Shown here: piece by piece, positions 45,613-55,767 of the stretch
How the letters are laid out: every line of letters starts with the position of its first letter
Position numbering within the stretch: the stretch's first letter is position 1
DNA from: Acanthosepion esculentum
Taxonomy: Eukaryota; Mollusca; Cephalopoda; Sepiida; Sepiidae
Assembly: GCA_964036315.1 (NCBI GenBank)
Contig: OZ038492.1
Location: 42,494,022-42,558,021, forward strand
DNA: 64,000 nucleotides
Direction of reading: 5' to 3'
Position numbers and translations under genes: made by a program
The notes under the pieces: generated by a model
What the model was told of the DNA's origin: nothing
The model's input: the letters and a program-made list of their open reading frames with translations, nothing else
The model's database searches: none

Positions 45613-45790
45613 AGAAGTTAAGCAACGTCGACCCTGGTTAGTAATTAGATGGGTGACTGCTTGGAAATACCAATGTTGGATGTGCTGGTGGTGTAATAGA
45701 TAATAGCTTAGATTGGAAATCGGAGAGCTGATTTCCAACCGCATTGCGTTCGTTATATTCACCTACACGATAATAGCATTGAGACACACC
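45613..45790 (+). mobile_element. 5S-rRNA-derived head fused to SINE-1 head (chimeric SINE)
   Basis: Positions 45613-45692 match the 3' two thirds of 5S rRNA with its Pol III internal control region: GAAGTTAAGCA, CCTGGTTAGTA.TT.GATGGG, TGACTGCTTGGAAATACC and GTGCTG. The 5' third of 5S is missing. At about 45690 it continues into GGTGTAATAGATAATAGC, a SINE-1 tRNA-like head, and SINE-1 body GTTATATTCACCTACACG. No other SINE-1 in the window carries the 5S part. Chimeric 5S/tRNA SINEs are known in vertebrates (AmnSINE1-like). Confidence 0.7.
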
Positions 45791-45949
45791 TCTTTACCCG
45801 ACAACGATGGATTAATTCGTAGAATGTGTATCAGTAAATCATTATTATCTCTCAAAATTATTCTTACGTTCTAAAAGTATTTCCTGGCTTTAAATAACCT
45901 GCAAGTGGTTGATAAGCTATCAAATCAGTCATTCATTTTTCTTTTATGT

Positions 45950-46250
45950 GTAGTGTCTCTTCGGCCATAATGGCTTTCTACATGTTTTTATCTGTTAAAG
46001 TGTTAAGCGATATTTATGGCCTTACTCATCATCCTAGTTTTTAGATCTGTCATTTATTTACAAAAATAGGTTACTCACTTTTTCTCTCTGTTCCTCTTGT
46101 TCTTGCCTGTCAGTTTTAAATTCTCCAAATCTTCTTTTCTCATTATGCTTTCCAGATATTTAACTGCCTTTCTCTTATTCAAGTTTGAGTATCCTGTTTT
46201 ATTTCCATTTCACTTAATAATTCCTCGTTGCTTGAGTCGAAACGAATAGT
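45950..46250 (-). mobile_element. RTE-C highly diverged fragment
   Basis: Minus strand near 46125-46190 reads NKRKAVKYLESIMRKEDLENL-like sequence, the RTE-C C-terminal motif. The flank (TGTGTAGTGTCTCTTCGGCC, + strand 45947-45966) is consistent with its tail. Confidence 0.5.
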
Positions 46251-46930
46251 GAGTTTGTTTCGTTTCGTTTTTCTTATCCCAGTTGATTCACTGGTTAAGA
46301 TAAGGGTAAATTTTATTCTAAAATTCTTTAACATGAAAAACAAAACGTTTAGAAATTTTCCATTGCTTCTGCTGAAGGGCGATTTAATCGATTACTTGCT
46401 TGATTGTATTTGTTTTATTAATTAGTTTTCTTTTGAACTCCATCCGAAAAAAATTGGCTTTAAATGTTCAGTATTTTCTCACAACATCCCAATGTCTACC
46501 ATGTCAGATAAATATTCGATTTTACATAAACATCTTTAAAGTTTAACGAATCAAACACTCATTTTGAAGTTTCAGATTTAAAATATTAAAGCTAACCGAA
46601 AATATAACAGCAATTGAATTATTGTCATAATAGTTACGGTTTAATAACAATATATCGCTATTTTTTGCTTAAAGGGGAATAACTCTAACAGTAGCAAATA
46701 TAGTAGCCGCCATGTTACAATACTACTGTGTTAAGAAAGGCACTCTTTTCAGATATGTTCGCAAGGTCGAAATGTATAAAGACCGACTACATGAAAAAGC
46801 TGATAAAGACAATAATTTCAAAAAATATATTTAAAGACCCACAGATGAATACCTGATAAAAATAATAAGGAAAACTTAAAATATCAAATCCATGTATACC
46901 GTCATTTTAAAGTAATAGAGTTTGTGGCAG
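46251..46930. other. Unassigned AT-rich spacer
   Basis: No recognisable element. Confidence 0.4.
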
Positions 46931-46942
46931 AACTAGATCTCA

Positions 46943-47055
46943 CATATACCTCCTATCATTACTTCCCACGTAATGGTAGGTCATTAGCAACAGGAAGACA
47001 CCATTACCATTAATGACTTACCATTATGTGGGGAGTATTTCTAGGAGGTATATGT
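46943..47055. repeat. Hairpin (MITE-like) inverted repeat
   Basis: Arms of about 43 bases: ATATACCTCCTATCATTAC (46943 on) and AGTATTTCTAGGAGGTATAT (to 47055), around a loop of about 25 bases. No coding content. Confidence 0.7.
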
Positions 47056-47085
47056 TGGTGCTATTTCAATGTAACAACATTTTTG

Positions 47086-47345
47086 TTATTTTAACCATTG
47101 AATGTCGCCACATTTCTGGCTTGGTTGGCAGGCCATTCCAACATCGACTTCGGCTTTGAATTCAAAGTTGCCCTTCTCGTTGACTGGTTGTCCCCCAAGG
47201 CTCTGTAGGCAATAGAGATACACTGATAGTTCAACCATTACTTGGGTGGGTAGAGATGGATTTGGGAAAAAGTCAATACAACCACCGCGGCTGGAATTTG
47301 AACTCAGCACTCTGATACCATTTCCGCTCAGATAACAGTTATGCT
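47086..47345 (-). mobile_element. SINE-3: tRNA-headed SINE
   Basis: Minus strand begins TTGGTAGCATAACTGTTATC (A-box region) and has B-box GAGTTCAAATTCC near 47292-47304. The body includes CTTTTTCCCAAATCCATCTC and a 3' part with TGGAATGGCCTGCCAACC. The body differs from SINE-1 and SINE-2. Confidence 0.65.
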
Positions 47346-47439
47346 ACCAAAAATGAAATTAGTTCTCATAAAATATTTATTATAATTACACACTGAATCC
47401 TATTAATGAGGATGTGATACAAGTGGATGTTTTTTAATC

Positions 47440-47792
<353 letters not shown>

Positions 47793-47950
47793 ATAGACGT
47801 CAATGCAAAAACTGATTGGAAAATGTCAAACATGGACAGTAATGACAATACCTGAATTGAAGATGGCTGCAGTTGATAGACCGTTGTAGAGGAGATTCAG
47901 TGTGGCTTTTGCATTCGGATCCACACTATGATTACGATTATGATGATGAT

Positions 47951-47954
47951 ATAT

Positions 47955-48044
<90 letters not shown>
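47951..48044. repeat. (TA)n array
   Basis: About 93 bases of TA. A GATTATGATGATGAT run precedes it. Confidence 0.97.
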
Positions 48045-48046
<2 letters not shown>

Positions 48047-48235
48047 GATCTGACCTGGCATCTCGGCTTCAGTCTCTTTCCCATGGCCCTAATGTAGCTT
48101 CCCCTTGCCGTTTTTGTAAATGTTTTCTTCTTAATTGTTCTGATGAGTTTCCCCCTTTGATATCTCGACTTCACGAATTTAAGCAGGGTAATTGCGTCTT
48201 AGTAGCTTCATTGCTTTGCTTGGGGGGGGATTATT
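48045..48235 (+). mobile_element. LINE-A fragment with internal deletion
   Basis: Starts CGGATCTGACCTGGCATCTCG (IGPDLASRL region) and includes CATGGCCCTAATGTAGC. From the RLHEF motif (CTTCACGAATTTAAG) it jumps to the 3' tail (GTAATTGCGTCTTAGTAGC). Coding sequence and UTR between are missing. Confidence 0.65.
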
Positions 48236-48499
48236 TTTTATTAACTACATGGTCAAATATACGTGAATTTCTTTTTAGCTTTAGTTGTTCAGTCTGCGTA
48301 AAAAGAAGAGGAAAGTTTGGTTCTTCAATTTGTTGATAGTCATCCTTTTTTAAATGTTATTTTCCCTTAGTTTATAAACGATCACGACTCTCCACAACTT
48401 CAGTCTATTTATTATTTATGAATTGCCATGTATTATCGAGAAAGATAGGGGAGCAATTTCTCGTTGCTTTCTCGATGGTTTAGAACTGAGAGGAAATTT

Positions 48500-48605
48500 G
48501 TGCGAAAGTGCATGCAGCATATTAGCCCGGGATTTGAACCCTGTTACCCGATGCCATCTTACGCGCCGATATTCTTTACAATAACCGGACATCTTGATGA
48601 GTAAA
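48500..48605 (-). mobile_element. tRNA-like SINE head fragment
   Basis: Minus strand shows CGGCGCGTAAGATGGCATCG and B-box GGGTTCAAATCCC (48531-48543). Body not recognised. Confidence 0.45.
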
Positions 48606-48639
48606 CAAACATAAGATCAACGATGGGTGTACTGGAATA

Positions 48640-49370
48640 GATAGTTTAGTAGTAGTGATAGTTTAATAGTAGCATAAGTGGTATTAATAATACTATTATT
48701 GCGGCTGTTAATATTATTAATAGCGGCATTAGTAGTATCAGTAATAATTTTATTAGTGCTCTTAGTATTAGTAATATTATTGATATTAATAATATTAGTA
48801 ATATGAGTAGTACTAATATTGGTGCTATTAGTATTAGGGGCATTAGTAGTACTAGTGTTAAAGCTACCAGTATAAGTAATATTAGTGATATTAGTAGTAT
48901 AAGTGGTACTAATTGCTATTAGTATTAGTAATTTTGTTAGTAGCTATAGTACCAGTACTACTATTAGTAGTAGTATCAGTGATTTTATTAGTATTATTAG
49001 TACTAGTATTACTATTATTAGTTATTAGTAGTATCACTAGTACTAGTGTTAGTGATACTAATATTAGTAGTATTAGTGATATTAGTAGGATTAACGCTAC
49101 AAATATTAATACTATTAGGATTATTAGCAGTAGAAGTAATGAGATTAGTAATATTATTAGTGATATTAGTAGTAGTAATGCTATTTATATTATTTATCAT
49201 TGTTATTAGTTTTAGGATTATTAGTAGTAATCTAAGACCTATTAGTAGTATTAATAGTAGTATTAGTGGTATTAGTATTATTAGCAGTACTAATATTAGT
49301 GTTCTTAGTATTAGTCGTAGTGGTATTAGTGGTATTATTAATATTTGTAATTGCCATGATATTTCTTAGA
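48640..49370. repeat. Degenerate (ATT/AGT/GTA)n trinucleotide field
   Basis: About 730 bases of interspersed ATTAGT, AGTAGT and AATATT triplets with little else. ORFs here (poly L/I/V or S/N/I) are artefacts of a three-base period. A related shorter tract lies at 49945-50045. Confidence 0.9.
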
Positions 49371-49379
49371 TTGATAGCG

Positions 49380-49565
49380 AAGTGGTTTCCTGTTGCCGTC
49401 ACAGTGGTTTATTGAGGCAACGCGCTTCTAGTTCGTTGGCCGTTGACTCGTCGAGGTTTCTTTGTTAGGTTTTATTCTACATTCTACTGGGAAGATAATA
49501 ACCCACCTCACTCGTAAAATCTTGGACTGGAGGAACCGGTTTAGTCGCCGACATTCCGAGACTAG
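49380..49565. other. Unassigned spacer
   Basis: Non-repetitive sequence with CCTGTTGCCGTCACAG; nothing recognised. Confidence 0.35.
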
Positions 49566-49572
49566 CGTACAT

Positions 49573-49576
49573 ACTT

Positions 49577-49641
<65 letters not shown>

Positions 49642-49690
49642 CACACACACACACACATATACATATATGTGTGTGTGCGTGCGTGAGTGC
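49573..49690. repeat. (CA)n-(TA)n-(CA)n-(GT)n compound microsatellite
   Basis: CA, then TA (about 49592-49634), then CA, then ATACATATATGTGTGTGTGCGTGCGTG. Confidence 0.93.
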
Positions 49691-49764
49691 GTGCCTGCAC
49701 AAACATATATGCTTATGTATGCCGGGCAAAAAAACGGGGTTTGGTAGAAATAACAAAAAGACAA

Positions 49765-49852
49765 AACTTATTTAGAGCTACAACGGACAGGAAGATGTGG
49801 AAAGCCATGATCGTCTACTTCCTGAAGGAACACGGCACATAAAAGAAGAAGA
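49765..49852 (+). mobile_element. RTE-C 3' end
   Basis: GGAAAGCCATGATCGTCTAC followed by CCTGAAGGAACACGGCACAT matches RTE-C tails at 9.42 and 34.63 kb. Confidence 0.6.
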
Positions 49853-49859
49853 ATATTTG

Positions 49860-49945
49860 TATCAGTCTTATTGGTATTGAACAAAACATGCCAGAAGTCT
49901 TCTGGTACTTCCTGGAGCGATAGAATGACCTAACAAATTTTTCAG
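49860..49945 (-). mobile_element. LINE-B short fragment
   Basis: Minus strand reads FYRSRKYQKTSGMFCS, the same segment as GSLYRSSKY in the 18-kb copy and SYHSSKYQ in the 51.5-kb copy. Confidence 0.5.
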
Positions 49946-50045
49946 CATATTATTATTATCAGTATTATTATCGATCTTATTATTAGTAGTACTCCTCTTA
50001 TTGGTATTAGTAATATTAATATTAGTAATATTAATAATATTCTGC

Positions 50046-50785
50046 TACAGACAATGATGAAAACGAAGTAAGAAATTGTTAGTAATTGAAATAGTAAGGC
50101 TATTGGAAAAGTGATAGTCTCCTATATTCCTTTTGTAAACGTTCCTTTCCATCAATTCTGTTTCACTTTAGCAAGAGTTCAACTTTTGACTTAACTGCAT
50201 TACAAGCTTAATGTATTTTGTCAGACATGTTCAAGTTTCCCGAGGGAAGAATTATTCGAGACGCCTGTTTAACAGACAAGCTTTTATTTCTTTATTTCTC
50301 GTCTCCATGGACATTGGTTTACTTGGATAAAACAGGCCGAGATATGTTTAACCGTAATGGTCATCGTGAGCAAGCAGAAAGAATTAAGAAAAGTGTATTA
50401 AGAAAGCGATACCTTCTTTTCATAACAGTTCTAGAGTTATGCCTATCTCATTTCTTTATCATATTATCATTCAACTGAATAGACAGTTGTCATTTGGTTA
50501 GCTAAATTTGAGCGTTCTTATTCGAATTTCAGTTTGCATGAAAAGAACTCATCACTAACTTTTAACAAGTCTCACCATAGTGTTGTCATTTTTGTTTCTT
50601 ATCAACTTTGCGTTTTTATTTTCACACTAATATTCACACAATACAAGGCTTGGGAGCCACTCAAAGACTACTGTTATGGTTATAAACGATGGCGTATGTT
50701 ATATAAATAGAAAATGAGTTAGGAGGAAGTGAAGATTATGAGGATACGGAAGATTAATGAGTGACCATTTAAAGAGGTGCAGATT
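50046..50785. other. Unassigned spacer with an 86-codon ORF
   Basis: The ORF at 50218-50478 (MSDMFKFPEGRIIRDACLTD...) has no recognised domain. No promoter or splice evidence. Confidence 0.3.
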
Positions 50786-50789
50786 ATAG

Positions 50790-51150
50790 GTCGTCCTCGG
50801 TATGACGATAAACTACATCCGGCAGCAAGGCCTCTGATCGGAACATTGTAGGTTTTGAAGAAAGCGGAACCACTTCTTAACTGTTGTTGTTCCCGGTTCT
50901 ATCCTCACTTGGGGGTGTTAGTACATGTTAAGAAAATAGCGAACCTCCAAATAAAAGTCAATACATTTTATAATAAAATGACCAACAAGTCATTTTTATA
51001 GCAATCATTTTAACTGATACATTTTTATAGTAAAATTACCAACAATATATACCTTTACTCGAAAAGTATAAAATTATGTACAATTGTGTTCCAAGTGTTT
51101 AGATTTCGGCATTAAATAACCCAGAGAGGTTGATATGCCGCTAAAAAAAT
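50790..51150 (-). repeat. Dispersed repeat F2, copy e
   Basis: Reading minus: TTTTTTAGCGGCATATCAAC, CTCTGGGTTATTTAATGCCG, then three ATTTTACTATAAAAATGTAT-like units, then the 3' core ending ATGTAGTTTATCGTCATACC and CGAGGAC. Confidence 0.7.
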
Positions 51151-51294
51151 ATCAACAGTCAACAAGCAGATTGTAGAGTTCAGGGGAGCATCCACAGTGG
51201 GAATCTTTTGCACAAAGTCGCATTTGTTGGGAAAAAATCTGTTTTAGTGGAAGTTTTTATTTTTATATTTGGAATACATGGGAAATATAGGCGA

Positions 51295-51660
51295 TTCGAC
51301 TGCTTAGAGGTGACATGGAGTATTGTAGCAGTCAAAGTAACATCTGAAGATTTGCCGTAGAAACAGCGAGAAACTGGAAACGTAGAGTATGAGCAAAAGT
51401 AGTTGCAGAGTGGAGAACAGGTTTTGTCCCCATAAGAATTCTTATGATTTTAAATAGTAGCAAAGCTACTGAGAGAGCAGATATGGCAGCAAGACTCCAT
51501 TTTGGGTCGAATCTGACTCTTGGAGGGACAAAACATGACAGAAGAATTCTGGTACTTACTTGAGTGATATGAGCCGACAAGTTTTCCAGCATCTTTTTCA
51601 ATGGACTGTATATAGGAGTTCCACTTGAAATCTAGAATGGACTTGAGACTCAGCAGATGT
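51295..51660 (-). mobile_element. LINE-B fragment
   Basis: Minus frames: DFKWNSYIQSIEKDAGKLVG, SSKYQNSSVMF, KSQIRPKMESCCHI. A decayed tail follows. Same region as the 18.1-18.5 kb copy. Confidence 0.7.
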
Positions 51661-51831
51661 TCACCTCATACAACCTCATTGTAGATAAAACCGCTCATCG
51701 TGATATATATATATATACACAAAAAAACACAGACATAAACACATACACACACACACATATATGGGTGTGTATGTGTTTGTGTGTTTATGTATTTATGCAA
51801 CATATCTGCATTCAGCATGTTTCATTAAATA

Positions 51832-51832
<1 letters not shown>

Positions 51833-51894
<62 letters not shown>

Positions 51895-51917
51895 CATATA
51901 TATATAAATATATATAT
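51833..51917. repeat. (CA)n-(TA)n compound microsatellite
   Basis: CA from about 51834 to 51874, then TA with small interruptions to 51917. Confidence 0.95.
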
Positions 51918-52066
51918 GAAGGAATATAGTCTTAAAGTGTGCTACATTTATGGGATAAAGTGCTCAATATCAGAGATAGAGCGTGTGTGAATATAAAAGT
52001 GAACATAGAAATCAACACTTAGAGGCGACAGTCTGTTTCATGCTAGATGCAATCGTCAGGCCACGT
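51918..52066 (-). mobile_element. Ribozyme-bearing element (family H3), copy with intact core
   Basis: Same sequence as the single-copy segment and left arm of the 32.16-32.30 kb element (landmarks ATAGTCTTAAAGTGTGCTA, TAAAGTGCTCAATATCAGAG, CACTTAGAGGCGACAGTCTG). No right arm here. Its 3' end on the minus strand meets the (TA)n array. Confidence 0.7.
52022..52064 (-). ncRNA. Minimal type I hammerhead ribozyme fold
   Basis: On the minus strand: stem I pairs C60, G61, G62 (520xx) with G26, C25, C24, plus G64 with C22 after one mismatch. CTGACGA is at 52059-52053. Stem II pairs TGC (52051-52049) with GCA (52043-52041) around a five-base loop, with a T-T mismatch at its base. GAAA is at 52039-52036. 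Stem III is three base pairs (A36-T28, C35-G29, A34-T30) with a GAC loop. The triplet is the canonical GTC, with cleavage predicted after C at 52027. All core residues are present. The short stem III is of the kind reported for PLE hammerheads. The stem II base mismatch weakens the case. Confidence 0.55.
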
Positions 52067-52117
52067 GTGCTGTTATTTTTCTCGGCTATTTATATATACG
52101 GGTCAGTGGTGCATTGT

Positions 52118-52386
52118 GGGTAGTCTATTTTGGCAGATATTTTACCGGAAGTCGTTTATTTGTTTATTTGTGTCAAATTATTTTGATTGTTTTTATTTCA
52201 TTTATTTTTGTTTTTTATCCTTTATATTTATTTTATTTTTATTTTTTATTTTGATCGGTGTTTTTATTAACGTAGTAAAAATTTGTTTATATAGTTTATT
52301 GTTGGTAGTCTATTATTGCGACTATTTTAGCGGAAGTCGTTTATTTGTTTATTTATTTGGGTCAAATTATTTTGCTTGTTTTTTAA
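52118..52386. repeat. Pair of direct repeats of about 75-80 bases
   Basis: GTAGTCTATTTTGGCAGATA...GAAGTCGTTTATTTG (52118 on) recurs as GTAGTCTATTATTGCGACTA...GAAGTCGTTTATTTG (52303 on), each followed by GTCAAATTATTTTG. About 110 bases of T-rich DNA lie between them. The 148-codon ORF spanning them is T-rich and I do not accept it as a gene. Confidence 0.6.
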
Positions 52387-52591
52387 AATCTCCTGAGTCG
52401 ACCAAGCATAGAAATAAATACAATATGGAAACCAGTAATAAGGAGTGCCAGAGAAAAGCAATGATAACAAAGTTGCAATATGAGCTCTGGTAAAACATGC
52501 AATGATAACAGCAAAATTGCAATATGAGCACTGGTAAAAAATGGTTGCTGAAAACATTAGGTTTATAATACCCAGAAATTCATACACAGAT

Positions 52592-52935
52592 GTCCTCAAG
52601 GACACATGGCACAGTGGATAAAGGCTTTGGTTAGATCCAGTGACAGACCCAAAGAGTGTGAGTTCAGTACCCGGTTAAGGCAGTGGAGAACTTTCAGAGG
52701 GAAAATTAGCAGGAGATAACTGATAGCTGACATCCATCAAAACATGGCACGTGGAACTAGAACAGTCTACCCCAGTGATCGAAATAAAGGGTTCAGATCG
52801 AAATTCCAACCACCTGAAGAAGGCCATAGCGTACAACGGCCGAAACGTTGTGACAAATATGGCGACAAAGATGAGGACAATAGTCCGACTAATGTAAATA
52901 CTGTACATAATACCTCATCTCAGAAATATAGACAG
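52592..52935 (+). mobile_element. SINE-HH copy b: tRNA-headed SINE with hammerhead-like core
   Basis: Near-identical to 41706-42040 (roughly a dozen differences by eye). A-box-like CAGTGGATAAAGGCTTTGG and B-box-like GAGTTCAGTACCC form the head. CTGAAGA is at 52814-52820, stem II GGCC/GGCC and GAAA at 52842-52845. Stem I candidates CCAC and GAGG pair in three of four positions, but the cleavage-site U is A. No inverted left arm and no (TA)n follows (ends TAGACAG). Confidence 0.75.
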
Positions 52936-52939
52936 ACTC

Positions 52940-53590
52940 CAAAAAAGAGAAAGTTTAACATCGAGAATATTTAAATACTGAATAGTTCTCGACCAGAGCC
53001 ATTTCCAAAAATCTCTATGTTTTTTTATTGGTAGGAAGATTGAAAGAAGCACGAGAAACGCCGTTAAATGTATATTAAAACTGCTGGGATGATTATGTGA
53101 AATAGCAGATGGTTGTGCTGAGAACTTGTCAGCCTTATCTCGTACTTTAAATTTTTGTACACAGTTTTAAATTATTTTTAGTGAAAAAAGGCTTCTTCAA
53201 GTCGGCAGCACTGGCCCGAGGAGAAGAAAGAACATTTCAGTTATGAAGAGAGCAACAGGAGTAGACTATCTACGCAAATAGATTCTAATCGCTAATCTTA
53301 TTGACAGAAATCATTTTTCTGCTCTGTTTATAAGAGAAATAGGGGCTAAAAACGTACTCAATAATAACATCTGAGAGGGGAAAAAAGAAAAATAAAGACC
53401 TTTCTATAATTATAATTCTGCACTTAGAAACACCTGTGACATTTTGCGCCACAACTATACACAGCAATGTTTATCTTCATAAAGTGTGTAAATATAGATA
53501 CATATATAACATTAGAGAAATATTAATAATAATTGACACATACACACACATTTTCACAAACATGTACGCATACAGGTGTATGAATACGTA
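52940..53590. other. Unassigned spacer
   Basis: No recognisable element. Confidence 0.4.
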
Positions 53591-53592
53591 TA

Positions 53593-53910
53593 TACAGTGC
53601 AACCTCGGTTCTCGAACGTCTCATGTGTCAAACAGAAGATTCGAGATGAAAAGACCTCGGTTATCGAACAAAATTTCGGTTCTCGAACAACATTGCCGAA
53701 CCGAGTTAACCCGAACGGAATCATTTCTTATTCGACCGCCGTTTTGTATAAATTTTGTATGTGCTGTGGCGTGCTTTTCTTTTCTAATTTTATTGTACTC
53801 TGATTTTTTTTTCTCTACACTGATTCCGATTGGAAAAATAATTTTGGTTTACGTACATTTCGGCTTACGAACGACCTTCAGGAACGAATTAAATTCGTGA
53901 ACCGAGATTC

Positions 53911-53916
<6 letters not shown>
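53593..53916. mobile_element. Tigger/pogo-like MITE
   Basis: Ends CAGTGCAACCTCGGTTCTCG (53595 on) and, inverted, TAGTGGAATCTCGGTTCACG (to 53915), each next to TA. Inside, TCGGTT.TCGAAC-type subrepeats recur several times near both ends. The CAGTGG.ACCTCGGTT end is typical of Tigger/pogo-like DNA transposons. No transposase frame. Confidence 0.75.

Positions 53917-53979
<63 letters not shown>
53917..53979. repeat. (TA)n array
   Basis: About 62 bases of TA between the MITE and the next inverted-repeat element. Confidence 0.97.
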
Positions 53980-53982
<3 letters not shown>

Positions 53983-54312
53983 TAAAAACAGACCACTTTA
54001 AGGTTCCATATAATAAATTATTTCACCACAGCCCTTTTAAAGGACAGTGGATCTTCAGATTTTATTTCCAAAGGTTGAAACGAAAAGTGAAAAGAAATTT
54101 ACACATATATGACGGGCAGTAATAAGTAAATTAATGAAGTGAGGGAGTGAAGGGGGTAGAGAGAGAGGTGATTGAGTTAGATGTAACATTTCTATTCTTT
54201 CAAATTTAAATTTTTAGAGGGAATCCAGACATTGACACATTAAATCTGTTAACAGGACTGTGGCGAAATAAATTATTATATGCAACCTTAAAGTGGTCTG
54301 TTTTTATTTAAA
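53979..54312 (-). mobile_element. Inverted-repeat element with hammerhead-like core (family H4)
   Basis: Arms 53979-54024 and 54265-54311 (about 47 bases, few mismatches) end at TTTC and start at GAAA. On the minus strand CTGAAGA (54058-54052) is followed by a CCAC/GTGG stem II containing an inner CCTT/AAGG stem, then GAAA (54024-54021) and an AT stem III candidate. Stem I does not form, so the fold is incomplete. The 3' side meets (TA)n. Confidence 0.65.
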
Positions 54313-54395
54313 TTATTAGCTCTGATTTACATTGAGCTCTCCGGATTTTATCCTCCTTGGGTCTTCCCATACGGATTACCTAGTTTTTCGTAAAC

Positions 54396-54424
54396 TATAT
54401 ATATATATACATATATATATATAT
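54396..54424. repeat. Short (TA)n tract
   Basis: TA with one CATA interruption. Confidence 0.9.
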
Positions 54425-54724
54425 GAATTAATAACCAAATGTTATGTGAGTCTAAACAGTGCGAGTTGGCCACAGAATTATAGCACTACACTTTGTGGGA
54501 AGTATCTGCGTGGAGACTGAGAGTAGGATACTGTTTCAAAAGCGACAAAATAAATGAGATCCTCCGGTTTTACAGCTTCTTGGTTCAAATTCCCAAATTT
54601 ATTTGAAGTGAGTATATTGAATCAATTGCTAGATCTACAATGCTAAGAAATGTGGTTCCCTGTATCCTGACAGACAATTTTTCTCATTAGAATTCTTCTT
54701 TGATATTTATATCTATATATCTAT

Positions 54725-55258
54725 ATATTTACCTTTCATTTGTCCATTGAATACTGCTACTAGATCTGGTCTGGTGTTATTACTATATATCTCGAAATGC
54801 TTAACAACATTCAAAGTAGTGTCTATAATGAAATCGATCCCGACCTGGCGTCTCGATTTCAGTCATTTCCCCACCGACGTGACGTGGCTTCTTTCTGCCT
54901 TTTGTACAAATATTTTAATGGCAATTTTTCTTAAGAGTTGCCTACTTACTGCCTCGACAGCATATACTTAAGCGTGATACTTAATTTGGCAATTAGATCT
55001 CAACGTTTTACTGTTGAATTAGCTAAATGAAACCGTCGCATTTCTTGCACTTCTCACTTGTGGAATTTCTTTATGATTTCTTGCTTCCCTGCCACCTAAA
55101 ACCTTCAAAGATTTAAATGCAACGTCAATCACCATGTTATGTCTTCTTGAAATCTGTTAATTTATTGTCCTATTCCTCGCTTCTCCTCATTAAGTCGTCT
55201 CATTCTCTTTCACTCCCTGTATCGAATCGATGAAACGATTAAAAAAAAGCTTATTACA
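54725..55258 (+). mobile_element. LINE-A C-terminus to 3' tail
   Basis: Broken frames show YLEMLNNIQSSVYNEIDPDL, ASRFQSFPHRRDVASFCLLY and KYFNGNFS, then FTVELAK and NLQRFKCNVNHH. The tail ends near GATGAAACGATTAAAAAAA at 55249. Stops interrupt it. Confidence 0.75.
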
Positions 55259-55454
55259 ATGTGTATAAATGTGAATGCAGAGTAAAGTTAACAAAAATAG
55301 TTGTCTATGTCAATTAGAACATTGAAATGCCTATGAAGACTGAGATGGGCGAAAGTACTCAAACACCCCCACACACACAGAAAACAGTAATTTAGAGAGA
55401 TTATCCACAAATTTGAAATAAAAAAAATATATTGGCGCTTGAATTTCATAAAAC

Positions 55455-55522
55455 TTGTTACAGACACATACTCACACACAAACACACACACTCTTTCTCT
55501 CACTCACACACGTAGACATAAA

Positions 55523-55567
<45 letters not shown>

Positions 55568-55650
55568 ACACTCTTTCTCTCTCACACACACGTACACATA
55601 CACAAACACACACACACCCACAAACACACACAAACACACACACGCATATA
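55455..55650. repeat. (CA)n-rich tract with CTCTTTCTCTC interruptions
   Basis: Two repeated blocks of CA followed by CTCTTTCTCTC, at about 55465-55505 and 55520-55585, then more CA. Confidence 0.9.
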
Positions 55651-55719
55651 TATATATATTAATATTGTGTATTTGTTTATTTTTACATATTCAATTAAGA
55701 ATAAAAAGTCACTGGTGTG

Positions 55720-55726
<7 letters not shown>

Positions 55727-55763
<37 letters not shown>
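55727..55763. repeat. (TA)n array
   Basis: Directly before the left arm of the next hairpin. Confidence 0.95.

Positions 55764-55767
<4 letters not shown>

Noticed and set aside
45613..45692. Functional 5S rRNA gene
   Set aside because: The 5' third is absent and several conserved positions differ; the sequence runs directly into a SINE-1 head.
48913..49369. Hydrophobic ORFs resembling membrane proteins
   Set aside because: Products of the degenerate ATT/AGT/GTA field; frames on both strands are open for the same reason.
52047..52493. 148-codon ORF with membrane-like composition
   Set aside because: T-rich sequence gives F/L/I/Y codons on the + strand; it spans two direct repeats and part of the ribozyme-bearing element.
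53979..54312. Complete hammerhead fold at 54.02-54.06 kb
   Set aside because: Core motifs and stem II are good, but no stem I could be paired; reported only as hammerhead-like.
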